Source: Campylobacter concisus (GTDB lineage Bacteria > Campylobacterota > Campylobacteria > Campylobacterales > Campylobacteraceae). From it: DNA of 64,000 nt. Location of the stretch: contig NZ_JAAKZC010000001.1 of NCBI RefSeq assembly GCF_015230015.1, forward strand, positions 186,001 to 250,000, read 5' to 3'. The notes below the pieces were generated by a model, which saw only the letters and a program-made list of their open reading frames with translations, was not told the DNA's origin and searched no databases. The position numbers were made by a program, and so were the translations under genes. Position 1 is the stretch's first letter. Each line of letters opens with the position of its first letter. This document shows, piece after piece, positions 1-8,061 of the stretch.

Positions 1-494
1 ATTGTTACATTTGTGTCGATTATATTTTTCTTCACTTCATTTACAATGCTTGATTGCGAGTAGCTCACGCTTGTATTGTCTTCGTTTAGGCTTGCAATGA
101 AATTTTGGACGTATTTGTAAGCGTCAAAGTAGTAAGCACCGCCGCCGATGATAGCTAAAATGATGATCCAAAAGAAAAATCCAGCCCCACCACCGCTATT
201 TTGTCTTTGGATCGAGACATCTTCAGGTGTGTAAGAAGAAATTTTTGGACTAACTTTTGTTTTTTTGCTCTCATCAGGCATGTTTTCTTGCATAAATGCG
301 TCGTATTCAGCGAGAAGTTCGCTAAGATCGACGCCATACTCACGCTGTAAAATTTTGGCGTAACCTTTGATATTTAAGCGTGATAATTTTTCAAAATTTT
401 TGTCAAAAATGTATTGTAAAAATGTGGGTTCAATGTGCGTTTTACGCGAAATTTCCTTTATGCCTATCTCTTTTAAATTTTCTAGTTCATTCAT
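1..494 (-). CDS. Helix-turn-helix and single-pass membrane protein (partial, C-terminus off the left edge)
   Basis: Reading leftwards from ATG at 494, the first 60 or so residues form an Xre/RodZ-like helical DNA-binding fold (LKEIGIKEISRKTHIEPTFL). A charged linker follows, then one membrane segment near residue 105 (GFFFWIIILAIIGGGAYYF), then a probably periplasmic part that runs out of the window. The ATG overlaps the last 8 bases of the upstream methyltransferase gene, so the two are probably translationally coupled. The layout resembles RodZ-type cytoskeletal anchor proteins, and C. jejuni has a membrane protein gene at the same position (Cj0152c). Function is not established; the RodZ comparison is inference from topology. 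Confidence 0.75.
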   Translation of the reverse strand, partial: MNELENLKEIGIKEISRKTHIEPTFLQYIFDKNFEKLSRLNIKGYAKILQREYGVDLSELLAEYDAFMQENMPDESKKTKVSPKISSYTPEDVSIQRQNSGGGAGFFFWIIILAIIGGGAYYFDAYKYVQNFIASLNEDNTSVSYSQSSIVNEVKKNIIDTNVT

Positions 495-1167
495 CTATCA
501 TCCTATCACAAATTATCGCAAAAGCTGCACTTACATTTAGGGAGTCCCAGCCGTCTTTTAGCTTGATACCGACGCACTCATCGCACTTTGCTAGAGCTTT
601 TTGTGGTATGCCTTCGCCCTCTGAGCCCATCACCAAAGCCCTTTTGCCAGCAAATTTCATCTCTTTTATATTTTTGCCGTTGCTTGCCGTCGCGTAGAGC
701 CTGAAACCACACTGTTTTAGCTCATTTAGCAGGCTAAGTCCGTCTTCAAAGATCGCTATTGGTATCTCATAAGCAGCACCGCTACTTGACCTTAAAACGC
801 CTTGCATATTTACACTTTTTGCAACAATAACCAGTCCTTCGCAGCCTAAAGCATAAGCGCTTCTAGCGATGGCGCCGATGTTTCCAACGTCACTTATGCC
901 ATAAAGCACGGCGATGAAATTTAGCTTTTTTAGCTCACTAAAGTCTGAAAACTCATACTCGCTAACGCTTGCTAAAAAGCCTTGATGGTTGCCACCATGC
1001 GCCATCGACTGCGCCTTTTGATTATCCACGCGGATGATCTTCTTGCCTGTGCCGCAAATTTTTGAGAAGAGTTTTTTATCACACTCTTTTGAGAGATATA
1101 TCTCTTCTAGGATCTGCGGACGCTTGTTCAAAATATGTAAAAATAGCTGTTTTCCGTATATTATCAT
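487..1167 (-). CDS. rlmB: SpoU/TrmH-family 2'-O-ribose methyltransferase, probably 23S rRNA RlmB
   Basis: This is a SAM-dependent RNA ribose methyltransferase of 226 residues. The three SPOUT motifs are visible: NIGAIARSAYALG (about 96-108), LVMGSEGEGI (about 178-187) and SLNVSAAFAI (about 209-218). The N-terminal 80 residues form the short substrate-binding domain typical of the RlmB/TrmH group. Family members methylate G2251 of 23S rRNA or G18 of tRNA; the small N-terminal domain favours the rRNA enzyme, but the target cannot be proved from sequence. It lies between rsmI and a membrane protein gene, as Cj0153c does in C. jejuni. Confidence 0.88.
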   Translation of the reverse strand: MIIYGKQLFLHILNKRPQILEEIYLSKECDKKLFSKICGTGKKIIRVDNQKAQSMAHGGNHQGFLASVSEYEFSDFSELKKLNFIAVLYGISDVGNIGAIARSAYALGCEGLVIVAKSVNMQGVLRSSSGAAYEIPIAIFEDGLSLLNELKQCGFRLYATASNGKNIKEMKFAGKRALVMGSEGEGIPQKALAKCDECVGIKLKDGWDSLNVSAAFAIICDRMIDE

Positions 1168-1267
1168 AGTTGCTTATGGTAGCTAAAATCAAGTAAAATT
1201 TAACTTATTTTGCTTCTAAATTTGAGTGAATTTTTGAAACTTTGTGGGTAAATTTGAGCTTTTAAAT

Positions 1268-2083
1268 TTATGATTTTATGAGCTCGTCGTATATCTTTTT
1301 GACATCTTCGCCAGTTATTTTGCTAAGCAGTTTTGCCTTTGCTTTTGGGGCGATATCAAGAGAGATGATCTCATCTTTTGTGATATTTTGAGTGGCTATG
1401 TTGGCACTTTTTGAGATGACAACTGCCCACTCGCCGTTTAAATTTGCTTTTTCTAAAATTTGGGCTAAATTTTTGGCTGTGCCTTTAAATTTAGTCTCAA
1501 ATTTTTTGGTGGCCTCTTTTATGGCAAAGATTTCTCTCTCTGGCTCTAAATTTGCGATGCTTTGCACCAAGCTTAATATACGTTTTGGGCTCTCATAGAT
1601 GACGGCTGGATAGGCTAAGCTTAGAGCGTTTTGTATGGCTAGAGCTCTGTCTCTGCCGGTGTTTGGTAAAAATCCTAAGAAAACAAACTCTTTATCGCAA
1701 AGTCCGCTTGCAACCACGCTTAAAAGTGCGGCGTTTGCTCCGCTTAAAATTTCGTATTTGATATCATTTTTTTGAGCGTATCTTACTAGGCTAACGCCTG
1801 GGTCGCTTATGCCCGGCATGCCAGCGTCACTCATATAAGCTATATTTTTGCTCCAAATTTCATCACTTAAATTTGCAAAAAATTCATCTTCGTTGTGTGT
1901 GTGAAGTGGGATAAAATTTGAGATATTTATATTTGCGTCAAAGCGTTCGTTTAGTAGATTTACAAGGCTTTTGCAAACTCTTGTATCTTCGCAGATAGCT
2001 ATCTCGCATTCACGCAAAATTTTGATCGTGCGAAGCGAGATATCTTCTAAATTTCCTATTGGAGTAGGAATAAAGTAGAGCAA
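1268..2083 (-). CDS. rsmI: 16S rRNA (cytidine1402-2'-O)-methyltransferase RsmI
   Basis: RsmI methylates the 2'-O of C1402 in the decoding centre of 16S rRNA. The 271-residue protein is the usual length of this tetrapyrrole-methylase-fold family. It begins with the characteristic FIPTPIGNLEDISLRT (4-19), has ICEDTR near 30-35 and the SAM-binding loop SDAGMPGISDPG (85-96). It starts 3 bases after the rpmE stop, so the two are almost certainly cotranscribed. The 100-base gap to rlmB is AT-rich with no obvious terminator. Confidence 0.95.
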   Translation of the reverse strand: MLYFIPTPIGNLEDISLRTIKILRECEIAICEDTRVCKSLVNLLNERFDANINISNFIPLHTHNEDEFFANLSDEIWSKNIAYMSDAGMPGISDPGVSLVRYAQKNDIKYEILSGANAALLSVVASGLCDKEFVFLGFLPNTGRDRALAIQNALSLAYPAVIYESPKRILSLVQSIANLEPEREIFAIKEATKKFETKFKGTAKNLAQILEKANLNGEWAVVISKSANIATQNITKDEIISLDIAPKAKAKLLSKITGEDVKKIYDELIKS

Positions 2084-2086
2084 GGC

Positions 2087-2287
2087 TTATTTTTGAGCGT
2101 ATTTTTTCTTAAATTTCTCAACACGGCCAGCGCTATCAACTATCTTTTCGCTGCCTGTGAAAAATGGGTGGCACTTGTCGCAAATGTCAATTCTGATTTC
2201 GCTTTTGTTTGACTTTGTCTTAAAAGTGTTGCCACACGCGCAAGTTACGGTGCAATCTACATACTCTGGATGGATCTCTTTTTTCAT
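2087..2287 (-). CDS. rpmE: 50S ribosomal protein L31
   Basis: This is a 66-residue ribosomal protein L31 of the zinc-binding type. It opens with [12 protein letters not shown] and keeps the four-cysteine set (CxC near 16-18 and CDKC near 36-39). Two consecutive ATGs are possible, at 2290 and 2287. I chose the second because it gives the family-standard MKKEIHPEY start and 7-base spacing from the AAAGGA Shine-Dalgarno sequence. It leads an operon with rsmI. Confidence 0.95.
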   Translation of the reverse strand: MKKEIHPEYVDCTVTCACGNTFKTKSNKSEIRIDICDKCHPFFTGSEKIVDSAGRVEKFKKKYAQK

Positions 2288-2335
2288 CATCTTTCCTTTA
2301 TTATTTTGGGCTATTTGTTACCTTAAAAGTTGCTG

Positions 2336-2341
2336 ATTATA
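2336..2341 (-). promoter_or_regulatory. Likely -10 box for rpmE-rsmI
   Basis: A perfect TATAAT lies on the minus strand about 50 bases upstream of rpmE, in the AT-rich gap between rsmE and rpmE. Campylobacter vegetative promoters have a strong -10 box and little -35 conservation, so this is a reasonable start point, but it is not proved. Confidence 0.5.
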
Positions 2342-2368
2342 TAAAAACTAATCTAAAAATCAAATAAA

Positions 2369-3025
2369 TCAAGCAAGAAATTTTGCCGCCACAGATATGA
2401 CTGCGGTCTGTGATCTTAGGATATTTTTTGTATTTAGGCCGTAGATATTTTTAAATTTAGCCGTCTCATCCTCGCTAAATCCGCCCTCTGGACCGATTAT
2501 TAATATCTCATCGTCTCTTTTTTCATTTAAATTTCTGCCGCCAAAATTTATAGCTGAGACATTTTTATAAACGCTCATTAGCTCGTCTAAATTTTTATAA
2601 ATTTCAAACTCCATTAGCGACGTTCTCCCGCACTGCTCACATGAAAGTGCGTTTATGTAGTTTAGCTTTTCAAGGTCGATCTTGAAATTTGCCTGAGAAA
2701 ATTTAGTATAGACAAAGGCGATCTTGCCAACACCAAGCTCATTTAAAAAGGGCATCGCCTTTTCGATCGTCTTTGGATCAACGACCGCCCAAGCGATGGT
2801 AAAGTCAAATTTATGCTCGCAGTTTAGGCTGGCAAAGACAAGGCTTAAATTTGCACTTCTGCGCTCTATCTCATCGATCTCATAGATGTACTCTTTGTCG
2901 TCGAGTAAATTTCTAACACTTATGCGTTCTCCTGCTTCAACCCTTCTAGCTTTTAGGTGTAAAAATGCCTCATTTACTATTTTCAGGCGCTCTTCGCCAG
3001 CGTTTTTATCATATAAAAATTTCAT
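2369..3025 (-). CDS. rsmE: 16S rRNA (uracil1498-N3)-methyltransferase RsmE
   Basis: RsmE methylates N3 of U1498 in 16S rRNA. The protein has 218 residues, with an N-terminal PUA-like region and a C-terminal SPOUT domain carrying LIIGPEGGFSEDE (about 175-187) and LRSQTAVIS (about 203-211), the two signature blocks of the family. Its ATG follows directly on the TAG of the upstream membrane protein gene (TAGATG), which indicates one transcript. The synteny matches Cj0156c. Confidence 0.95.
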   Translation of the reverse strand: MKFLYDKNAGEERLKIVNEAFLHLKARRVEAGERISVRNLLDDKEYIYEIDEIERRSANLSLVFASLNCEHKFDFTIAWAVVDPKTIEKAMPFLNELGVGKIAFVYTKFSQANFKIDLEKLNYINALSCEQCGRTSLMEFEIYKNLDELMSVYKNVSAINFGGRNLNEKRDDEILIIGPEGGFSEDETAKFKNIYGLNTKNILRSQTAVISVAAKFLA

Positions 3026-3427
3026 CTAAATCCCTGCTATGATGATAAAAATAATGTCGCAAATGCCTTTAATAAGGGCAAATTTTTTAAATTTCTCTAG
3101 CTCGCCAGCAATGGCGTATCTTTTTAGCCTTTTATACCCAACTGCGCTAAGTGCGATCAGGGCTATCAAGACAAGAAGCATTTTTATGGCGTTAAATTTT
3201 AGCTCGTAGTTGTAGTACGCCCATAAAATGAGCCCAGTTAGCACCAAAAAGCTAAGCAGCATATGATAAATAGGCAGAAAATATCTTATACGAAGTACGT
3301 AGTTTTTAGTCCTCACTCCAAACTGAGTAAGCGCTAGATAAAGCACCGCTAAGGCAATTAGCGCATAAAAAAACGCCACGTGAAATGGCAAAGTGTAGGC
3401 AAAAAGTGAGGCTAAATGTTCGTTCAT
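3026..3427 (-). CDS. Small integral membrane protein with four predicted helices
   Basis: This is a 133-residue hydrophobic protein. Four membrane segments are visible, at about 13-33, 50-70, 80-97 and 115-132, separated by short basic loops (RTKNYVLRIRYF, GYKRLKRYA). No catalytic motif is recognisable. It overlaps the upstream lipoprotein gene by 4 bases and abuts rsmE, so it belongs to the same operon. A membrane protein gene occupies this position in C. jejuni (Cj0157c). Function unknown. Confidence 0.8.
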   Translation of the reverse strand: MNEHLASLFAYTLPFHVAFFYALIALAVLYLALTQFGVRTKNYVLRIRYFLPIYHMLLSFLVLTGLILWAYYNYELKFNAIKMLLVLIALIALSAVGYKRLKRYAIAGELEKFKKFALIKGICDIIFIIIAGI

Positions 3428-3627
3428 TTCTTCTCTTTAGGAGGCTCGTTTTCTTCGACGACTGGCTCAGGTGGCAGCTGCTCGTCGATAGTTACATTTG
3501 CATCAGGCTGAGCTATCGTAACATCACTAGGGACTGGCTCACTAACGTCACTTTTGGCCTCTTCTTTATCTCCACATCCCAAAAATACGCCAGCTATAAG
3601 CAAAAAAGAGGTTATAAATTTTTTCAT
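3424..3627 (-). CDS. Small lipoprotein
   Basis: This 67-residue protein has a signal sequence and lipobox ending in LGC (cysteine near residue 18). The mature part is short and acidic, rich in proline, glutamate and valine (LPPEPVVEENEPP), and looks disordered. No haem-binding CxxCH or other domain is present. The start codon overlaps the queD stop (TAATG) and the end overlaps the next gene, so it is embedded in the operon. It is probably a lipid-anchored periplasmic protein of unknown role. Confidence 0.75.
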   Translation of the reverse strand: MKKFITSFLLIAGVFLGCGDKEEAKSDVSEPVPSDVTIAQPDANVTIDEQLPPEPVVEENEPPKEKK

Positions 3628-4208
3628 TAAACGTCCTTTGGATTTTCTATTTTTATCTTATTTATCATCTTTTCAAGCAAATTTTTATCTTCCCACTCGT
3701 CTATAACGGCCTCTGAAAATTTGATATCACTAAGCCTTATCTCGCCCATTTGCGCATTTATCGCGTCCTCTTTAAAGCACTGCGCATAGCCAGTGTCGGT
3801 CTCGTGCACGATGACACTATGAAGCTTCACCTCGCGCTCGCCGTTGTTCATCACGCTAAGCTCAAGTATCCGCTCTATCATGACAAAAAATATGCGGCAA
3901 AACTGCTCTGCGCTGGGATTTAGCGGGATCTCGACCCACCTTGCAGAGTGCTTTTTAAGATCGTTTTTGTACTCGTCACTATCGCCTGAAAAAATGGTTG
4001 TAGCGTGGTCGAAGCTATCGATGATCGTCTTTATGTTTTGCTTCATCAGCCCAAAGTCATAGACCATGCCAGCGTTATCAAGAAAATTTGAGCTAAGTAA
4101 AATTTCTGCTACGTAGCTGTGTCCGTGGATGCTTGTCCTGCAGCGCTTTGAGCTACAAAATCTCACGATATGCGCATTTTCAAATCTAAAAAGTTTTCTA
4201 ATAATCAT
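3627..4208 (-). CDS. queD: 6-carboxytetrahydropterin synthase QueD
   Basis: QueD converts 7,8-dihydroneopterin triphosphate to 6-carboxytetrahydropterin, the second step towards preQ0 and queuosine. The zinc histidines are visible in FENAH (His13) and HGH (His28 and His30), with the probable catalytic cysteine in CRTSIHGHSY (Cys23) and the DSFDHATT block near 64-71. The ATG at 4208 overlaps the queE stop (TGATG) and has a GAGGG ribosome site; an in-frame start 8 codons upstream lies inside queE and is less likely. At 193 residues it is longer than the roughly 120-residue E. coli enzyme, owing to a C-terminal extension. Confidence 0.92.
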   Translation of the reverse strand: MIIRKLFRFENAHIVRFCSSKRCRTSIHGHSYVAEILLSSNFLDNAGMVYDFGLMKQNIKTIIDSFDHATTIFSGDSDEYKNDLKKHSARWVEIPLNPSAEQFCRIFFVMIERILELSVMNNGEREVKLHSVIVHETDTGYAQCFKEDAINAQMGEIRLSDIKFSEAVIDEWEDKNLLEKMINKIKIENPKDV

Positions 4209-4963
4209 CAAACACCCTCTTTGTCGCCCCAAAGCCTGATGTGGATACGCTCTGAGTAGTTAAATCCATGCTTTATGGCAAACTGCGCTGTTTTTAGAGC
4301 ATTTTTGCTTAGCTCGTCCTCATTTGCGCCCATCGCCATGCACCAAACTGGCAAATTTGCTCTATCTTTTATATATAAAATTTCCTCCAGCTCGGTTTTA
4401 TCAAAACGCGAGAGGACAAATTTTAAAAAGCTGCTTTTAGCGTTATTTTTGATAGCTAAGATGGCATCTAAATTTATGCGTTTTTGCTCGCTAACTCCGC
4501 TATTTGCTAGCTTTACGCCAAGTGCAAAATGGCAGTTTTTATAAATTTCAAATTTATCAAAATCAACCAAGATCGTGCCATTTGTCTCAAAATGCACCTC
4601 GTAGTTTATAAGCAAATTTCTTACCAAATTTATGAAATTTTCATTTTGATGCCAGATTAGTGGCTCGCCGCCTGTTAAAACGATGATTGGCTTTTGCTCC
4701 AAGCCTTTGCATAGCCCATCAACTAGGCTTAAAATTTCATCTGCGCTATATCTTTTGTGGTGAAAATGCCCCTTAAAAACGGCCCTTATGCTATCGCATC
4801 CCAAAAGCTCTTCGCCTGTTTTTAAAGACCTTGTCTTTACGCCAAAGCCAGAGCAGTTTAGGTTGCAGCCCAAAAAGCGTAAAAACACAGCGAGCCTGCC
4901 CTGATAAGCGCCCTCGCCTTGGATGCTTAAAAATGCCTCAACTAATTCTAGCTCTTTGCTCAT
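4208..4963 (-). CDS. queE: 7-carboxy-7-deazaguanine synthase QueE (radical SAM)
   Basis: QueE is a radical SAM enzyme that rearranges 6-carboxytetrahydropterin to 7-carboxy-7-deazaguanine in queuosine biosynthesis. FLSIQGEGAYQGRLAVFLRF (11-30) is the family hallmark and TGGEP near residue 100 is the SAM-contact motif. The cluster cysteines are Cys33, Cys37 and Cys56, a C-x3-C-x18-C spacing; the canonical radical SAM motif is C-x3-C-x2-C, so there is an insertion before the third cysteine. I start at ATG 4963, which overlaps the moaA stop (TGATG); a TTG one codon earlier is also in frame. Confidence 0.92.
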   Translation of the reverse strand: MSKELELVEAFLSIQGEGAYQGRLAVFLRFLGCNLNCSGFGVKTRSLKTGEELLGCDSIRAVFKGHFHHKRYSADEILSLVDGLCKGLEQKPIIVLTGGEPLIWHQNENFINLVRNLLINYEVHFETNGTILVDFDKFEIYKNCHFALGVKLANSGVSEQKRINLDAILAIKNNAKSSFLKFVLSRFDKTELEEILYIKDRANLPVWCMAMGANEDELSKNALKTAQFAIKHGFNYSERIHIRLWGDKEGV

Positions 4964-5931
4964 CAACCACCAGTTTGGTAAAAGGCCCTTGAAGAGGTCT
5001 CGTTTTCAGCCCCTAGAGCCCATTTGTTCTCTTTTGGCTTGTTAGCTAGCACTTGTCTTAAGATCTCGCTTGCTGCGACGATGTCGCCATTTGCAACTGC
5101 TTTTTTGATACTTAGCGCATCTTCAAAGTAAAGGCAAGGTATCAAAAGTCCCTCAGCGCTTAGTCTGATGCGGTTGCAACTTTCGCAAAAGTCGTGTTTG
5201 TGGGGGTCTATGATGCCAAATTTATAGCCGTCATCAAGCCTATAAATAGACGCAGGTGCGTTTGGCAATTTTTCATCTTTTGTGACATTATATTTTTGCG
5301 AGATGATCTTTAAAATTTCATCGCTTTTTAGCCCTTTTAGATCCTCTTTGGCGTGCGAATTTTCCATATATTCGATAAATCTGATCTGAGAATTTCTAAA
5401 TTTAGCAAACTCAAGCAAATTTACTAGTTCATCGTCGTTAAAGCCTTTTAGCGCGACTGTGTTTATCTTTACCTTTAGTCCAGCGTCAAGTGCTGCCTCA
5501 AAGCCAGCTAAAACCTCGTGTAAGACGCTCTTTTGAGCGATAAATTTAGCCTTTTGCTCATTTAGCGTATCAAGCGACATATTTATGCGCTTTAGACCAG
5601 CGTCCTTTAGTCTTTTGGCAAAGTGTGGCAGCATAAAGCCATTTGTCGTAAGCGCTAGATCGATGTCTGGCTTGTAATCGCTTATCATCTTTATAAAGAC
5701 GTCCAGATCCTTGCGCACGAGTGGCTCACCGCCTGTGATCCTGATCTTTTTCACACCCTCGTCGATAGCTACTTTTACAAATAAAAATAGCTCTTCAAAT
5801 GTCAGTAAATTCTCTTTTGGCGTCCAACTAAATGGTGTCGTAGGCATGCAATATCTACATCTAAAATTGCACCGCTGCGTCACGGAAATTCTCAAATAAT
5901 CAACAACCCGACCATATTTATCTATTAGCAT
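4963..5931 (-). CDS. moaA: GTP 3',8-cyclase MoaA
   Basis: MoaA is a radical SAM enzyme that makes 3',8-cyclo-GTP, the first step of molybdopterin synthesis. The N-terminal cluster motif is CNFRCRYC (Cys21, 25, 28). The second C-terminal cluster is also intact: CESC (249, 252) and Cys266 in [13 protein letters not shown] sits near 66-70. The length of 322 residues is normal. The C-terminus ends in TGG rather than the double glycine of many MoaA proteins, but [12 protein letters not shown] is close to the usual tail. It heads the moaA-queE-queD group and shares a one-base stop/start overlap with queE. Confidence 0.95.
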
Positions 5932-5974
5932 AAAGCACCTTTTTTAAGCTTGGTTAGAGCTTTTTTAATTTTCA

Positions 5975-5980
5975 ATTATA
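5975..5980 (-). promoter_or_regulatory. Likely -10 box for the moaA-queE-queD operon
   Basis: TATAAT on the minus strand lies 44 bases upstream of the moaA ATG, inside the only sizeable gap (5,932-6,064) between moaA and the upstream gene. An AAGG ribosome site precedes the ATG. No convincing -35 element is visible, which is usual in Campylobacter. Confidence 0.5.
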
Positions 5981-6064
5981 TGTTAAAAGATTTAAATTTA
6001 AATAAAAATTTAAGCTAATTTTTGTAGTTTAAGAGTAGTTTTGTCTTTTAAAATTAGCCCAAAT

Positions 6065-6571
6065 TTAGGCTAATTTATGAAATTTAAGCACAAATTCAAC
6101 TCGCCCCATACCCACGTGAAGATCTTTAGCGATCATGGCTGCGCTTTTGCCATCTTTAAACATCTTTAGGATCTGCTCTTCTTCGTTGATGACGCTTGGG
6201 GCGATTTTATTGATATCTCTTGTTCGCTCCTCAAGGTTAAACATCCTATCTTTTTGTTCGTTTGCAAAGTCATCTATCACTCGCTCGATGCTCTTTATGG
6301 CGCGGATTATTGGCACGATTTTTTCGTTTATTTGCTCATTTATCTGCTCTTTTAGCTCATCTTTTACATCTTTTAGCTGCTCGTCATCATCAGGCTTAAA
6401 GCTTGCTAGTGCGACTAGCTGCTTTTTGAGATTGTAGTTTTCTTGCATGGCGCTCTCTATGGCACGCTCATACCTTGCAAATTTCTTATTTGTCTCGCTA
6501 TCTTTTATAAATATCAAAGCTATTATTATCGCTAAAACGATGCCAAAACCTAAAAAAATGTAAATTTCCAT
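6065..6571 (-). CDS. Membrane-anchored coiled-coil protein, uncharacterised
   Basis: The protein has 168 residues. An N-terminal membrane anchor (about 3-22, YIFLGFGIVLAIIIALIFI) is followed by a long charged helical region with heptad character (about 30-135), then a C-terminal helix-turn-helix-like segment (DGKSAAMIAKDLHVGMGRVEFVLKFHKLA, given here only as positions 140-168 with key GKSAAMIAKDL). The C-terminus resembles the small DNA-binding or dimerisation helices seen in DUF6115-type proteins, but I do not assign a function. C. jejuni has a gene at this place in the same order (Cj0162c). It lies 9 bases downstream of the next gene in the operon. Confidence 0.75.
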   Translation of the reverse strand: MEIYIFLGFGIVLAIIIALIFIKDSETNKKFARYERAIESAMQENYNLKKQLVALASFKPDDDEQLKDVKDELKEQINEQINEKIVPIIRAIKSIERVIDDFANEQKDRMFNLEERTRDINKIAPSVINEEEQILKMFKDGKSAAMIAKDLHVGMGRVEFVLKFHKLA

Positions 6572-6580
6572 ATTTTTCCT

Positions 6581-7102
6581 TTACGAATTCGCTCTAAGCT
6601 CTCTTATCATCACACGCTCTCTAGCCGTCACATAAGCGTTCCAGTCGGCCTCATCCTCTTCGTGCATGTTCTCTATCTTTGCTAGCCTCTCATCCTGCGC
6701 CCTTAGATAAAGGCTCAAATTTCTCTTTGGAAAGATAGGCATCGCAATCCTTGCGTAGTAAATTTCATCTTTTTTAAATTTATCTTCGCTTATTTTTATA
6801 TGCGTAAAGCCGATCTCGTCGATATCTGCGCTCTCGCTTAGCGGCAAGTATTGCTTGTGCTCATTTTTTATATAATCACTTAGCGCATCGATCTTTCTAT
6901 GAAGCTCGATGACAAGCGTTAGCAAGACTTGGTCGCTCTCTTTGGTCTCGCCGCGTGATTTTGCTCGCTTTAGCCACGCTCCAAGCGCATCTTCATCGCC
7001 TGGCAAGATAGAGTTAAATTCTCTTAAAAATTTCTCATCTCCACTTCTGTCGCACTCATAAACCATGCTAAGAGGCGCTTTAAAAAGCCTTACTTCGCTC
7101 AT
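6581..7102 (-). CDS. Conserved Campylobacter protein of unknown function
   Basis: This is a 173-residue soluble protein without signal peptide or membrane segment. It is mixed alpha/beta and rich in charged residues, with a helical first 90 residues and a more beta-like block near 95-140 (IGFTHIKISEDKFKKDEIYY, IAMPIFPKRNLSLYL). That block is weakly reminiscent of atypical PilZ domains, but no RxxxR motif is visible and I do not assign one. ATG at 7102 overlaps the prenyltransferase stop as ATGA; a TTG five codons upstream is possible but less likely. C. jejuni carries a similar-sized gene here (Cj0163c). Confidence 0.72.
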   Translation of the reverse strand: MSEVRLFKAPLSMVYECDRSGDEKFLREFNSILPGDEDALGAWLKRAKSRGETKESDQVLLTLVIELHRKIDALSDYIKNEHKQYLPLSESADIDEIGFTHIKISEDKFKKDEIYYARIAMPIFPKRNLSLYLRAQDERLAKIENMHEEDEADWNAYVTARERVMIRELRANS

Positions 7103-7959
7103 AATACACTTATCCAAACAAATATGAAAAATAAAATTCCCAAGTAGCCATTTAGCGTAAAAAACGCCCTGTCTATCTTGCTAAAGTCACGCCTTACGAT
7201 CCTATGCTCAAAAAATAAGATCACGCCGCTTACCACAATGCCAAAAAACGCCATCGCTCCAAGTCCAGCCGCCCAAGCAAAAAGTAGCCAGAGTATAAAG
7301 GCTAGAGCGTGAAAAATGGCTGATAAAAATAGTGTCGCCTTGTCGCCATATATCGCTGGTATGCTAAAGAGCTTGTTTTCTTGGTCAAATTTCATATCCT
7401 GCAGCGAGTAAAGCAGGTCAAATCCAGCCACCCAAAATGTCACACCAAGGCAAAGTAGCACGCTCCAAAGCGGTATAGTAGCGCTTACTGCGACCACGCC
7501 AGCGATAGGAGCAAGTCCAAGACTAAGGCCTAGCACCAAGTGTGCTAGCTCGCTAAAGCGCTTAAACAGCGAGTATCCGCCAAGCACGGCAAGGATAGGG
7601 AAGCTTAGCCAAAATGCGAGCGAATTTACAAAATAAGCGCAGATGATAAAGATAAACGCGTTTGCTGCGATGAAAAGCTGCATATTGCCCTTGCCGATGC
7701 GTCCATCTACGCTTGGACGGCTTGCGGTTCGTGGGTTTAGCTTGTCGATGTCCTCGTCTTGGTATCTGTTAAACGCCATGGCGAAATTTCTAGCGCTAAC
7801 TGCGCAAAGAGTGCCTAAAATAAGCAGTTTAAAGCCAAACCAAGCCGAGCCATTTTCTATCTTGCTCGCAACTATCATCGCCACAAAGATAAATGGCAAA
7901 GCAAAAACCGAGTGCTTAAAAACGATGAGTTCTGCGATATCTTTTAGCTTTTTGATCAT
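7099..7959 (-). CDS. mqnP: UbiA-family prenyltransferase, probably MqnP of menaquinone synthesis
   Basis: This integral membrane prenyltransferase has about nine membrane segments over 286 residues. The first aspartate-rich site is NRYQDEDIDKLNPRTASRP, and the second is YSLQDMKFDQENKLFSIP. Campylobacter makes menaquinone by the futalosine route and has no ubiquinone, so this UbiA homologue most likely prenylates the futalosine-pathway intermediate rather than 4-hydroxybenzoate; that is inference from pathway knowledge. I prefer ATG 7959, which has GGAA seven bases upstream, over the ATG four codons earlier at 7971. It is the likely first gene of the overlap-coupled run below it. Confidence 0.88.
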   Translation of the reverse strand: MIKKLKDIAELIVFKHSVFALPFIFVAMIVASKIENGSAWFGFKLLILGTLCAVSARNFAMAFNRYQDEDIDKLNPRTASRPSVDGRIGKGNMQLFIAANAFIFIICAYFVNSLAFWLSFPILAVLGGYSLFKRFSELAHLVLGLSLGLAPIAGVVAVSATIPLWSVLLCLGVTFWVAGFDLLYSLQDMKFDQENKLFSIPAIYGDKATLFLSAIFHALAFILWLLFAWAAGLGAMAFFGIVVSGVILFFEHRIVRRDFSKIDRAFFTLNGYLGILFFIFVWISVL

Positions 7960-8061
7960 ATAAATTTCCATCTTTTTAAAAAGTGTCTGATTTTACACCA
8001 TTTTGCTTTAAATCTAAATTTATATTATCATTGCGAGAGTAATTTAAAATGAAGGGTTATG

